Notes: generated by a model from the letters alone, not told the origin. 62,623 nt of DNA from Deltaproteobacteria bacterium (GCA_016938035.1 JAFGVK010000034.1:1-62623); one strand, 5' to 3'; shown: positions 17,978 to 27,281, numbered from the stretch's first letter. Numbers and translations are program-made.

Positions 17978-18592
17978 ATGTCCGCCACTCAGCCTGCGCG
18001 CTCACTCGTCGACGCCGTGATCATCGTCGAGGAGGCCGGAGAGCCGACCAAGAGGGTCCCCCTCGCCGACCTGCTCACCATCGGCCGCCACGCGAGCAAC
18101 AACATTCAGCTCCTAGAGGCCTCGTCCTCCCGCCACCACGCGGTGGTGTACCGCGCCAGCAAGGAGCTCTTCCGGATGATGGACCTCAGAAGCACCAACG
18201 GCACCCACGTCGGCGGGAAGAAGGTGGAGGAGGCCCTGCTGCGGCTCGGAGATCAGGTCCGGATCGGCAAGGCCATCCTGACCTTCAGCGCCGCCACCCC
18301 GCAGGACCGACACCAGGCGGTGATCCGCACGATTGCCGCGGGGCCCGCCCGGGGTCCGAGCGTCACCTCCCTCCACGATCTCGAGGCCTACCTGAGCCTC
18401 CAGGGCCTGGAGGGGCCGGTCAAGCAGAAGATCCTTCACTTGGCGATGTCGGTGGGCAGCGCCCCCTTCGCCGACGAGCAGACCGACGACCAGTGGACGG
18501 CCTTCGGTTCCCCGCAGGAGATCGAGCTGGACTCCGACGAGGAGACCCAGCCCTTCGAGCTGCAAGTGGACCTGGAAATACTGGACAGCTGA
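17978..18592 (+). CDS. FHA-domain protein
   Basis: 204-residue protein with an N-terminal forkhead-associated domain (residues 15-100), which binds phosphothreonine. Its signature is LTIGRHASNNIQLLEASSSRHHAVVYR followed by LRSTNGTHVGG, with the binding Arg, Ser and Asn in place. The C-terminal half is acidic with no recognised domain. The ATG at 17978 follows GGGAGG; the upstream in-frame sequence runs through the tRNA terminator and is not coding. No Ser/Thr kinase is adjacent, so its partner is unknown. It sits upstream of the TamB/TamA genes but 240 bases away. Confidence 0.9.
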   Translation: MSATQPARSLVDAVIIVEEAGEPTKRVPLADLLTIGRHASNNIQLLEASSSRHHAVVYRASKELFRMMDLRSTNGTHVGGKKVEEALLRLGDQVRIGKAILTFSAATPQDRHQAVIRTIAAGPARGPSVTSLHDLEAYLSLQGLEGPVKQKILHLAMSVGSAPFADEQTDDQWTAFGSPQEIELDSDEETQPFELQVDLEILDS

Positions 18593-18828
18593 GCGCGCCG
18601 GCTTCCCATAGACGAGCGCCGGCACGCTTCCGGTTGCGGGCCGGGCCGGTGGCGCCGACCGGTCGCCCACAGCCCTGGACGCTCAGGTCCGTGAGCCCCG
18701 GTGCCGCAGGTGGAGAGACCGCGCTCCCCCCGGTCCGCGAGGCGCCGCCGCGATCCGCGCGCTGAGCCCCACCGATCCGGGACCAACGCGCCCCGCAGGG
18801 GGTTATCCGGAGTCAGGGAGGCGTCACG
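18593..18828. other. Spacer upstream of the TamB-like gene
   Basis: About 235 GC-rich bases with no gene. It probably carries the promoter of the TamB/TamA pair, but I cannot pick convincing -35 and -10 boxes. An in-frame stop (TGA at 18763-18765) bounds the TamB reading frame. Confidence 0.5.
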
Positions 18829-18831
18829 CTG
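18815..18831 (+). promoter_or_regulatory. Ribosome-binding site and possible CTG start of the TamB-like gene
   Basis: AGGGAGG at 18815-18821 is followed after seven bases by an in-frame CTG at 18829. From there the protein would begin with a Lys/Arg-rich segment (HKKGSTRRRRWLRRLAG) directly before the membrane anchor, as expected for a signal anchor. There is no ATG, GTG or TTG between the in-frame stop at 18763 and the GTG at 18883, and that GTG has no clear ribosome-binding site and would cut off the basic segment. Confidence 0.55.
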
Positions 18832-18882
18832 CACAAGAAGGGCTCCACGCGCAGGAGAAGATGGCTGCGTCGGCTGGCGGGG

Positions 18883-21800
18883 GTGGCGGGGCTCACCCTC
18901 CTCGTCGGGGTGATCGGCGCGGTGGTCTGGGTGCGGTCGGACGACTTCCAGCAGCGGGCCAGCTCCCTGCTCGTGCGCGAGCTGGAGCGCCGCACCGGCG
19001 AGCGGGCAGGGATCGCGTCCCTGCGCCTCGACCTGTGGCCCCCCGCCCTCACGGCGGACGGGCTGGTGCTGTGGGGAGCAGACGGCGAGGAGATCGTGTC
19101 GGTCGACCACGTCGCGGCCCCCCTCGTGCTCCACCAGCTCAAGCCAGGGCTCGGGCGCCTGAGCTTGGTGCGCCCGCGGGTCGTGCTCCACCTCGACGAG
19201 GAGCACCGCCTGGTCGAGTTTCGGGCCAGGGTGCGGTCCGAGAAGCCCATGAGCCGCCTGCCGTGGGACAGCCTCGCGGTGACCGGCGGTGAGCTCCACC
19301 TGCGCTACCCCGACGGCTCGGTGAGCCTGACCGCGCTCAGCCTTGAGCCTGGGGCGGGCCCTTGGACCGGCTTCACCGGGCGGATCTCCGGCTCGTGGCG
19401 CGCGCTCTCCTGGGAGGCCCCCGTCGACTGCCCCCTGCTGCAGGTGGGGCCCGACAAGGTGGTCATCCCCAGCCTGGACCTGGACACGGCGCTGGGCTCA
19501 CTGCACCTCCAGGGGGAGGCCCCGCTCCAGGGAGACCTGGCCCTGTCGGTCCGGGCCTACGGGTGGCTCGACAGGCTGAACCCGCTGCTCCCCAGCCCCA
19601 GGGCGCTGCACGGACCGGTGGACCTGAACCTGAGCCTCGACGGGCCCCCGTCCGACCCCACCCTCCACTTCGCGCTAGCCGCAACCGACCTCGCCTTGGA
19701 CACTCCCTCGACCCGGACCCCCATCAAGACCTACGAGCTAGACGCGCTCACCGCGGCGGGCAGCGGCACCAAGGAGGGGCTGTCGGTGGAGCGCTGGGAG
19801 GCCAGCTGGGCCAGCGGGGAGGTGACCGGCACCGCGGCTGTGGGCAGGGACGGGGCCCTGGAGGTCACCGCCCTGGGCGAGTCGCTCTCGCTGGCGCGGG
19901 CGCTACAGCAGCTCTCGGTGGCCCCCAGGCCCTGGGTGGACGCAGGGGTCGACGCTGCGGTGCACCTCAGCGGGAGCCTGAGCCCCTTTCAGCTCGACGG
20001 CCCCTTCGACCTCGCTGCGGTGGACTTCCAGGTGGCCGCGGGGCCGGTGGTGGACGACACCTTCACCAGGCCCCTCAGGCTCCCCACCGCCTCGGCGCGG
20101 GGGGCGCTGCGGGTGACGCGGGAGCAGGTGGACCTGCAGATCGACCACATCGCGTCGGGCAGGTCCTCGGGCACCGCCGAGCTGTCGGTGAAGGTGACCC
20201 CCACCGGGCCCCTGGATCTGACCCTCTCCCTCTCGCGGGTGGACCTGACCGACTTCCAGCCGCTGGGCGGCGCCGATCTTCACGGCACCGGCTCCATCAC
20301 CGGACGGCTCCACGGCCCCCTTCAGGCGCTCCGCTTCGACGGCTACGGCGACATCAACGGCTTCTCCGCTACCGGTATCCCCTACGCCGACCACTTCACC
20401 GCGCGGCTGAGCTCCCCCACGCTCCACTCCATCGAGCTCGACGAGGTCCAGGCGACTGTGGGGACCACCCCCTACAGCGGGCGCTACGCCATGTACTTTG
20501 GCAGCACCACCACCATGGACACAGAGGTGACCATCGGCGACGGCAGGGTGGAGGACGTGGTCGGCATCTTCCTCGACCTGCCGGGCCTGTCCGGGGGGCT
20601 GTCCGGCACCCTCGCCCTGCGGGGGCCTTTCAACGATCTGGACGGCGCCGCCCACCTCAAGTTCAAGGAGGTGTCCCTCTGGGGGGAGCGCTTCCCGGAG
20701 GGTGAGGCCGACGGCTACATGGATCAGGGGGTCTTCTCCCTCGACGCGCTGAGCCTGGTCCGCAGCGACCAGGACGCGGGCCTGCGCCTGCGAGGCAGCG
20801 TGGGGAGGGGCTGGGCGCTGAACATGGAGCTGATCGGCGACGGCTTCCGCCTGGAGCACCTGGACCACCTCGCGCCCCTGGAGCTCCCGCTGTCGGGCCG
20901 GGCCTCGCTCGTCGCGCGCCTGGACAACACCCTGTTCGAGCCCGCACCTCATGGGACCCTCGCGATCACAGAGCTGCGCTACGCGGGCCAGCCGATCGCC
21001 GACTCCCTCGCCCGCTTCCACACTGAGGAGGGTGTGCTCTCGCTGGACGCGGACCTAGTGGGAGACGCGGCGCGCGCCTGGGGCACCCTCGGCCTGTGGG
21101 GAGCGCAACCCTACCAGTTCGGCGTGGCCCTGGTGAGCTTCCCCCTGCACAGGGTCTACCCTGTCGCGGCGGACGGTGGCGCCATTTCAGCGGCCCTCGA
21201 CGGCACCCTCTCGCTGGAGGGGCACTTCGGCGAGCGCCCCTCGCCCCCGCACCTGGTGGGCAGGGCCGAGTCCCTCGACCTAGCCTGGGGGCGCCACCGG
21301 CTGCACAACCAGCAGCCCTGGTCCTTCGAGCTGGAGGACGGGCGGTGGACCCTGCACGACTTCTCCCTCGCGGGTGGAGAGACCGGCTTCACGATGAGCG
21401 CCTCCGGGGGGCGGGATCAGGAGCTGGCGCTGGAGGGGCTGGGCAAGGCGGACCTGGACCTGCTGCGGGCGGTGGTGCCGGGCCTCACCAAGGCCAACGG
21501 GCAGGCGCAGCTGCACCTGGAGGCCACTGGCAAGGCGCCCGACGTGGAGACCGTGCTCGACGCCGAGCTCTACGGCACCCTGATCCGCCACCAGAGCTTC
21601 CCCGCGCCGCTAGAGGACGTGCGCGCCTCGGTGCACGCCACCAGGGACGGCTACACCCTCACCGCGGCGGAGGCGGGGCTGGGGGGCGGGATGATCAAGG
21701 CCTGGGGCCAGATCGAGGCCGACGGGTGGGCGCCTCGCTGGTACGATCTCCACGCGGTGGGGGCGGACACCCAGATCCTCTGGACCGAGACCCTGGCCCC

Positions 21801-22758
21801 GGCGATCGGTGACAGCGACATCACCTTCACCGGGCCGGCCGAGGACCCGCTGCTCGCAGGGGACATCACGATCTCGGAGATGTCCTTCGTCGATCGCATC
21901 GACTGGGAGGACTGGGTGGTGGAGTGGCGCGACGAGCTGCTGGTGGACTACACCAGCCTGGAGGACGAGCCGCTGTTCGACATGGACCTCCACATCCTCG
22001 CGGACCGCACCGTCCGCCTGCGCAACAACGTGATCGACGGCACCGCCTCCGCGGACCTCAGGGTGCTGGGAGACACGGTGCGCCCTGGGCTGGCGGGGGA
22101 CATCTGGCTCCACGAGGGCGAGGTCTTCCTCCAAGACCGGCAGTTCACCATCCAGCGGGGCCACATCGCCTTCATCGACCCCTGGTCGTGGGACCCCACC
22201 ATCGACTTCGACCTCGCCTCCGAGGTGGTGTCGCGCGAGCAGCGGTACAGGGTCAACTACCTGGTCCACGGGCCCTTCTCCGGCTGGACCACCGAGACGC
22301 GCTCCGATCCGCCCCTCGCCCCGTCGGACATCAACGCCCTGCTCTGGTTTGGCCTCACCACCGATGAGCTGGAGGAGATGGGCGACCTGCCCACCGCCCT
22401 CACCCAGGGGGTGCTGAGCCTGATGCTCACCGACCTGGTGATCGGCTGGACCGGCGAGTACCGCGAGGACGTGAAGTTCATCGTGGACCGGGTCGACCTA
22501 GTGACCGGGGTGGACCTCCGCGGCGAGTACTCCTCCGACCCGCGCCTGCTGGTGTCGAAGCAGCTCAAGGAATTCGGCGATCTGGAGGGGACCCTGGAGA
22601 TGAACCTGGTCCGCCCCGACGACTGGTACGGCGTGGTCGAGAAGGACCTCTCGGACAGCTGGACCCTGTCCCTGTGGTATGCGAGCCGGCCCAGGGCCCG
22701 CTCCTACATCCAGGGCGCCCTGGGCTTCGACGTGCACACCCGCCTGGAGGTCGAGTGA
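18883..22758 (+). CDS. tamB: TamB-like translocation/assembly module protein
   Basis: About 1,290 residues anchored in the inner membrane by one N-terminal helix (LTLLVGVIGAVVWV) and otherwise periplasmic. The long middle is a repetitive beta-strand groove of the AsmA/TamB type, thought to carry lipids or assist outer-membrane protein assembly. The C-terminal 300 residues match the TamB (DUF490) domain: LAGDITISEMSFVDR, LRNNVIDGTASADLRVLGD, GEVFLQDRQFTIQRGHIAF and ITFTGPAEDPLL. Coordinates give the conventional GTG start, but a CTG at 18829 is likelier (see separate entry). The stop overlaps the GTG of the TamA-like gene, the usual partner. Confidence 0.93.
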   Translation: MAGLTLLVGVIGAVVWVRSDDFQQRASSLLVRELERRTGERAGIASLRLDLWPPALTADGLVLWGADGEEIVSVDHVAAPLVLHQLKPGLGRLSLVRPRVVLHLDEEHRLVEFRARVRSEKPMSRLPWDSLAVTGGELHLRYPDGSVSLTALSLEPGAGPWTGFTGRISGSWRALSWEAPVDCPLLQVGPDKVVIPSLDLDTALGSLHLQGEAPLQGDLALSVRAYGWLDRLNPLLPSPRALHGPVDLNLSLDGPPSDPTLHFALAATDLALDTPSTRTPIKTYELDALTAAGSGTKEGLSVERWEASWASGEVTGTAAVGRDGALEVTALGESLSLARALQQLSVAPRPWVDAGVDAAVHLSGSLSPFQLDGPFDLAAVDFQVAAGPVVDDTFTRPLRLPTASARGALRVTREQVDLQIDHIASGRSSGTAELSVKVTPTGPLDLTLSLSRVDLTDFQPLGGADLHGTGSITGRLHGPLQALRFDGYGDINGFSATGIPYADHFTARLSSPTLHSIELDEVQATVGTTPYSGRYAMYFGSTTTMDTEVTIGDGRVEDVVGIFLDLPGLSGGLSGTLALRGPFNDLDGAAHLKFKEVSLWGERFPEGEADGYMDQGVFSLDALSLVRSDQDAGLRLRGSVGRGWALNMELIGDGFRLEHLDHLAPLELPLSGRASLVARLDNTLFEPAPHGTLAITELRYAGQPIADSLARFHTEEGVLSLDADLVGDAARAWGTLGLWGAQPYQFGVALVSFPLHRVYPVAADGGAISAALDGTLSLEGHFGERPSPPHLVGRAESLDLAWGRHRLHNQQPWSFELEDGRWTLHDFSLAGGETGFTMSASGGRDQELALEGLGKADLDLLRAVVPGLTKANGQAQLHLEATGKAPDVETVLDAELYGTLIRHQSFPAPLEDVRASVHATRDGYTLTAAEAGLGGGMIKAWGQIEADGWAPRWYDLHAVGADTQILWTETLAPAIGDSDITFTGPAEDPLLAGDITISEMSFVDRIDWEDWVVEWRDELLVDYTSLEDEPLFDMDLHILADRTVRLRNNVIDGTASADLRVLGDTVRPGLAGDIWLHEGEVFLQDRQFTIQRGHIAFIDPWSWDPTIDFDLASEVVSREQRYRVNYLVHGPFSGWTTETRSDPPLAPSDINALLWFGLTTDELEEMGDLPTALTQGVLSLMLTDLVIGWTGEYREDVKFIVDRVDLVTGVDLRGEYSSDPRLLVSKQLKEFGDLEGTLEMNLVRPDDWYGVVEKDLSDSWTLSLWYASRPRARSYIQGALGFDVHTRLEVE

Positions 22759-25700
22759 TCCCGCTGATCCTCGCCGGGCTCGCCCTCGCCCAGACCCCGG
22801 ACGACCCCTGGTGGTACACCGGCCTGCCGCTGGCCGGCGTGAGCCTGGTCGCCCCCGAGGGCGGGCTGCCCCAGGCGGACCTGGAGCCGCTGCTGCGGGC
22901 GCAGCAGGGGCAGCTCGCGGACCCCCAGGTGCTGCGCGCCGACCTGGTGACCCTGTACCGGGTGGGCGAGTTCGACGCCGTGGAGGCGGACCTCCAGCCA
23001 TGGTTCCTCCAGGACGCTGACGGGGCGCTACAGGAGGCGGTGATGCTCTCCTACAGGGTCTACCCGGCGCCCAAGGTGCTGTCGGTGCAGGTCCAGGGGA
23101 ACCAGGCGCTGCGCAGCCGCGCCCTGATCGCCGCCGCCGGGATCGACGTGGGCTCGGTCTTCTATGAGGAGCTCCAGGGCCACGCCCCAGTCGCCAGGGT
23201 CCGCCGCGCCTACGCCGACGCGGGCTACCCCGATGCGCAGGTGGAGCTCGACGTGCAGCCCCTCACCAGAGGCGAGGTGGAGGTGTGGCTCCGGATCGAC
23301 GAGGGGCCCCCCAGGTTGCTCCGGTCCGTTCAGTTCCTGACCACCGGCCTGCCTGACGACGGGCGGGGCGAGCGCACCCTGCGCAGGTGGGCCAGGCGCA
23401 GCGGGCTCCAAGAGGGGAGGCCCTACTCCGCCGAGGCCCTCGACCAGACGCGCTATGAGGTCCGTCGCGGTCTAGCCCGCATGCCGACGTTCTACCGCAC
23501 CTTCGGCGGCTGGGTGGAGGCCAGGGTGTCGCCCCCCGTGGTGGTGCGCGACGCTGAGGGGTCGGAGGTCACCTACACGGTGGAGGCGGGCCGGCGCCTC
23601 TACCTGGACGTGGCGGGGATGGGCTGGAAACAGGAGGCCAAGGTGCAGGAGGTGCTCGACATCGACGAGCGCCTGCGCCTGACCAGGGGCTTCGTGGAGG
23701 AGGCCTCCGGGCGGCTGGAGGAGCACCTGCAGCGCCGCGGCTACCTCGACGCCCAAGTCGCCGTGGCCCTGCAGGAGGACGACCTCCACCCCTGGCTGAC
23801 CCTGCAGATCAGCGCCCACCGCGGCAAGTCCCACCTGTTGCGGCGCTTCGCGGGTCGCTACCAGCTGGAGGGCCTGCGCTCCATCCCCCCTGGAGAGGTC
23901 CGCACGGTGCTCGACCAGGCCTCGCCCGAGGTGCTCAAGCGCGGCTTCGTGACCCTCGACGAGGTGAGCGTCGCCACCGAGGCCGCAGAGGCCTACTTCC
24001 ACTTCCACGGCTTCACCCAGGCGGCCCTGTCGCTGGACCGGGTGGAGTCCACCCCCTTCCTTCCCCTCACCCCCTTCCGGTTCCCCGTATCCGAGGACCA
24101 CCCACTGGCCGACCGGCTCCCCCGCACCGTCCGCCTGTTCTTCAGGGTAGACGAGGGCCCCCGCACCCTGCTGGCAGCGCTCCAGGTGGAGGGTGCCTCG
24201 CCAGAGGTGGACCTGAGCCGGCTCCTCTGGCCCCAGCCTGGCACCCCCTTCTCGCCCCAGGGCATCGCCGCGCTGGCGAGGCAGGTCACCGATCTCCACC
24301 GCGAGGCCGGCTACCTCCAGGCAGACACCAGGGCCAGCACACAGCACGACGAGGAGGGCAACACCCTCGTCACCCTCGCGGTCCACCCAGGCACTCAGGT
24401 GCTCCTCCGCTCCCTCACGGTCCGGGGTACCCGCGAGACGCGCGCTCAGACCGTCCGCGGCGAGGTGGACCAGGTGCTCACCCTCGGGCAGCCCATCTCC
24501 ACCGCCCGCCTGCAAGAGCTCAAGAGCTCCCTCTACGACCTGGAGATCTTCTCGGCGGTGAGCGCCGATCTGGTGGGAGAGGCCGACGAGGGAGACCTGC
24601 TGCTCTCGGTCACCGAGCGCCCCCGCTACGTCGCGGACATCGGCGTGGGTCTGGCCACCGACCTGGGCCTGCGCGCCTTCACCAGGGCCAGCCGCACCAA
24701 CCTGTGGGGGCGGGCCCACAGGATCGACGCCTACGGGCAGGCGGGGCTCCAGTGGCGTGACCTCACCAGGCCCGAGTGGCGGGCGGCCCTCTCGTACACC
24801 GCGCCCCGCTTCCCCTTCCGCGGCCAGCAGTGGGTGGGCGACATCCTGGTGCGGGAGATCAACCTGGAGCGCACCTGGCGGATGCTGCGCTCTGGCGCGG
24901 GGCTCACCATCGACACCGATCTGGGCCCGCACGGCACCCTCCAGCTGGCGGGGCGCGTGGAGGCACGTCAGCTCGATGAGGTCGATGGCGGCGCAATCCT
25001 CGCAGGGGAGCCGTGGGCGGCGCTGCTGGACCCCACCGACCTGACCCTCCCCTCGCCCTGGCGGCTGCAGGACTCGGTCTCCGCGCGGCTGCTCCTCGAT
25101 CTGCGGGATGATCCCGTGCAGCCTGGCCGCGGCGGCGTGTTCTCGCTGATCGGCGACCTGAGCCCTGGGGCGCTCTCGGACACTCAGGTGCCCTTCGTGA
25201 AAGCGGAGGGCCGCGCGACCACCTGGATCCCCCTGAGGGGCCCGACCCTGCGCCTCTCTGGGGAGGCGAAGCGCGCCTGGGCCCTGGGCGACGGTGTGAT
25301 CGCCCTGGAGGACCGCTACCGCCTGGGCGGCACGGGCACCCTCCGCGGCTTCCGCCGCGACGCGGTGGGCCCCAGGAACCAGGTGGACCCGCTGGATCTC
25401 GACTGGCCCGACGCCCTGGACCCGGCGATCGAGCGATCCCTGCTCGGACAGCGCGGGCGCTGGGTGCCCACCGGGGGAGACGCGATGGCCGCTGCCAGCG
25501 CTGAGCTGCTGCTCCCGTTCCCCCTGCTCGGCCTGCGGGAGTGGGATGGCTACGCGGCCGCCCTGTTCGCGGACGCCGGCAACGTGTGGCTGCTGGGCGA
25601 CGGCGCCACCGCGACCTCCGAGGAGGGCCGCTACACCGAGCTCTTCCACCCCGCCCTGCGCTACAGCGCCGGGGCCGGCCTGCGGATGGAGTCCCCTCTC

Positions 25701-25832
25701 GGGCCGCTCCAGGTGGACCTGGCCCTCAACCCCGCGACCCTCACCGGCGATCCGGCCTTGCGCCGCCTGCTGCGCCAGGACTGGGAGGAGCCAGTGTGGC
25801 GCGCGCACCTGTCGCTCGGGACCCTCTGGTAG
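22755..25832 (+). CDS. tamA: TamA/BamA-like Omp85 outer-membrane protein
   Basis: 1,025-residue outer-membrane protein. It begins with a short signal peptide (IPLILAGLALAQT), followed by several POTRA domains up to about residue 600 (for example SVQVQGNQALRSRALIAAAGIDVGSVF and LRSLTVRGTRETRAQTVRGEV). The C-terminal half is the 16-strand Omp85 barrel, with the conserved lid motif YRLGGTGTLRGFRRDAVGP and a final strand ending in WRAHLSLGTLW. It is longer than E. coli TamA (about 577 residues) and has more POTRA-like repeats. The GTG overlaps the tamB stop (GTGA), so the two are coupled and probably form a TAM complex. Confidence 0.93.
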   Translation: MIPLILAGLALAQTPDDPWWYTGLPLAGVSLVAPEGGLPQADLEPLLRAQQGQLADPQVLRADLVTLYRVGEFDAVEADLQPWFLQDADGALQEAVMLSYRVYPAPKVLSVQVQGNQALRSRALIAAAGIDVGSVFYEELQGHAPVARVRRAYADAGYPDAQVELDVQPLTRGEVEVWLRIDEGPPRLLRSVQFLTTGLPDDGRGERTLRRWARRSGLQEGRPYSAEALDQTRYEVRRGLARMPTFYRTFGGWVEARVSPPVVVRDAEGSEVTYTVEAGRRLYLDVAGMGWKQEAKVQEVLDIDERLRLTRGFVEEASGRLEEHLQRRGYLDAQVAVALQEDDLHPWLTLQISAHRGKSHLLRRFAGRYQLEGLRSIPPGEVRTVLDQASPEVLKRGFVTLDEVSVATEAAEAYFHFHGFTQAALSLDRVESTPFLPLTPFRFPVSEDHPLADRLPRTVRLFFRVDEGPRTLLAALQVEGASPEVDLSRLLWPQPGTPFSPQGIAALARQVTDLHREAGYLQADTRASTQHDEEGNTLVTLAVHPGTQVLLRSLTVRGTRETRAQTVRGEVDQVLTLGQPISTARLQELKSSLYDLEIFSAVSADLVGEADEGDLLLSVTERPRYVADIGVGLATDLGLRAFTRASRTNLWGRAHRIDAYGQAGLQWRDLTRPEWRAALSYTAPRFPFRGQQWVGDILVREINLERTWRMLRSGAGLTIDTDLGPHGTLQLAGRVEARQLDEVDGGAILAGEPWAALLDPTDLTLPSPWRLQDSVSARLLLDLRDDPVQPGRGGVFSLIGDLSPGALSDTQVPFVKAEGRATTWIPLRGPTLRLSGEAKRAWALGDGVIALEDRYRLGGTGTLRGFRRDAVGPRNQVDPLDLDWPDALDPAIERSLLGQRGRWVPTGGDAMAAASAELLLPFPLLGLREWDGYAAALFADAGNVWLLGDGATATSEEGRYTELFHPALRYSAGAGLRMESPLGPLQVDLALNPATLTGDPALRRLLRQDWEEPVWRAHLSLGTLW

Positions 25833-25902
25833 GGGCCGGTGCCTGATCCGTGGAGGAGACTTCGGCAGCGCCGGCCTTGTCTAGCAGCCGTCGCGCAGCG
25901 GC

Positions 25903-25932
25903 TTGTGGAGCGTGGGAGATCTCTCCTAGACT
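25903..25932 (+). promoter_or_regulatory. Candidate promoter of the first beta-solenoid gene
   Basis: TTGTGG at 25903-25908 and TAGACT at 25927-25932 are separated by 18 bases. Both boxes are only partial matches to sigma-70. The position is supported by the inverted repeat that starts at the end of the -10 box. Confidence 0.4.
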
Positions 25933-25959
25933 CAAGATCACAACCGTTGTGATTCTTGA
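25932..25959. promoter_or_regulatory. Inverted repeat, probable operator or leader hairpin
   Basis: TCAAGATCACAAC, one central C, then GTTGTGATTCTTGA. The inner arms (ATCACAAC / GTTGTGAT) pair perfectly and the outer arms pair with one inserted T. It lies just after the candidate -10 box and just before the GAGGGAGAG ribosome-binding site. It could bind a dimeric repressor or form an RNA hairpin that shields the ribosome-binding site. Confidence 0.7.
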
Positions 25960-25970
25960 GGGAGAGAACC

Positions 25971-26729
25971 ATGCACAGACACCTCGCGCTCTGGAACGGC
26001 GTCCACCTCCGCACCGACGGGGGCACCCTCACCCTGGAGGTGGAGGGCGACCTGACCCTGGACAGCACCCTGGGCCTGCCCCTCGGCAGGGTGCGCGCCA
26101 CCGGTGACCTGTCGCTCAACACCCGCGCCACGGCGCTGGAGCTGATCGCGGGCGGGACCCTCTGGATCGCTGAGGGCGTCGAGACCCGGGTCCTTCAGGG
26201 GCGGTCGGTGGTGCTCGTCGCGGGAGAGGTCAAGGCGGACGCGGTGTGCGCCACCGACGAGATCAGGGTGGCAGAGGCGCACCTCTCGGTGCAGGCCCTC
26301 TTCGCCCCAGAGGTGTCGATCAGCGACGGCGCGAGTGGCCGGATCACCCTGCTGGAGGCGAACACCAGGCTCGGCCCCCACGCGGTCCACGGCTGCCTGC
26401 AGGCCTGCGATTTTCGCGAGATCTTCGGGGACGTGGAGGCCTTCTTCGCCGCGCGGGGCCTGCGGCTCCAGGACCTCCCCGGCGCCATTCCCCTGATGGA
26501 GGCGCATGACGGCCGTCCCTACCGCACGGCGCCAAATCACAGCGGGCCGGTGCACATCGACCTCGATGCGCTCCCCGAGCTGCCCGCGCTGTACGAGCTC
26601 CCAGAGGACGAGCCGGACCCCCTCTTCCCGGACCTCGTGGGTGCGGCCTGCGACGCGAGCTGGGACCCGGAGCTGGAGCTCACCGAGGAACCCGAGGAGC
26701 TGCCCGAGCTGGAGCTGCTGCTCCCCTGA
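25971..26729 (+). CDS. Beta-solenoid protein (FapA/bactofilin-like) with acidic tail, paralogue 1
   Basis: 252-residue protein with no signal peptide. Residues 15-130 consist of short repeated strands with a Gly/Val/Ala rhythm (TLEVEGDLTL, ELIAGGTLWI, VVLVAGEVKA), the pattern of a right-handed beta-solenoid as in bactofilins or FapA. Residues 103-165 form a block shared with the protein at 33529-34533 (AHLSV..LFAPEVSI, then FREIFGD and FFAARGL). The last 60 residues are very acidic. The ATG at 25971 follows GAGGGAGAG. It comes after TamA but has its own likely promoter. Function unknown; cytoskeletal or polymer-forming roles are only an analogy. Confidence 0.78.
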   Translation: MHRHLALWNGVHLRTDGGTLTLEVEGDLTLDSTLGLPLGRVRATGDLSLNTRATALELIAGGTLWIAEGVETRVLQGRSVVLVAGEVKADAVCATDEIRVAEAHLSVQALFAPEVSISDGASGRITLLEANTRLGPHAVHGCLQACDFREIFGDVEAFFAARGLRLQDLPGAIPLMEAHDGRPYRTAPNHSGPVHIDLDALPELPALYELPEDEPDPLFPDLVGAACDASWDPELELTEEPEELPELELLLP

Positions 26730-27281
26730 CAGGAAATCCGGTCCGAGCGCACAACGTCGTGGAACCACCCGCTTGTCCGAGGCTCGGCCTACCCCAGCGC
26801 CCGGCCCGGGGGGCGAGGACCGGACCGATAACGGTGCTTCGTTCGTGACAGCACCCTGCCGCGACGCTCCCCGGGCGTGGCGGGGGCTGCAAGGGGCTGC
26901 TGAGCTCGAGGCGATCGGTCACGAGGATCGCGATCTCCTCCATAGCGAAGGATCTGCCGAGCGACGCGACGGATATCGTGAACAAGGGACGGACGCATGG
27001 GCCGGAGCTCCTGCCTGGGGTTCTCACGCTCCTTAGGAGCCATCGCGCCAGGAGCGACACGCTTCACGGGTCCTGCTCCTCGTCCAACGAGCGCCGAAAC
27101 AGGCTGGAGTGAGCGCTCCAGGACACCTAGGCTGTTGCGCATAACCAAGGTTGTTCCTGTATAACCGGTGGCGCGCACCCCTTGACCTCGGGACCACGGT
27201 CAACAGACTGCGCCACGCCTCAAGAGGGCTACCTGTCCTGCGATGGCCCTCGCCGCGCAGCCTCGACCTGCTCGGTCCGGG
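26730..27281. other. Gene-free spacer with repeat copy
   Basis: 550 bases between the convergent beta-solenoid and accC genes. The first half is the dispersed repeat. Beyond it, 27135-27165 has a promoter-like arrangement (TTGCGC, 19 bases, TATAAC) pointing towards the 3' end of accC; if real it would make an antisense or small RNA, but the spacing is poor. No protein gene is supported. Confidence 0.55.
26743..27025 (+). repeat. Dispersed intergenic repeat family, copy at 26.7-27.0 kb
   Basis: This 280-bp non-coding block matches the reverse complement of 61580-61851 along most of its length, by eye at about 70%, with a near-identical core: ACCCTGCCGCGACGCTCCCC and GGGCGTGGCG at 26853-26883. 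Both ends are also shared: CCGAGCGCACAA at 26743 and GGCCGGA..CCTGGGG near 27000-27023. It starts 13 bases after the beta-solenoid gene. Confidence 0.8.

Noticed and set aside
23472-25808. A 778-codon minus-strand frame across the TamA-like gene.
   Set aside because: It is antisense to a clear Omp85 protein and its product is Gly/Arg/His-rich and patternless; it follows from high GC at third positions.
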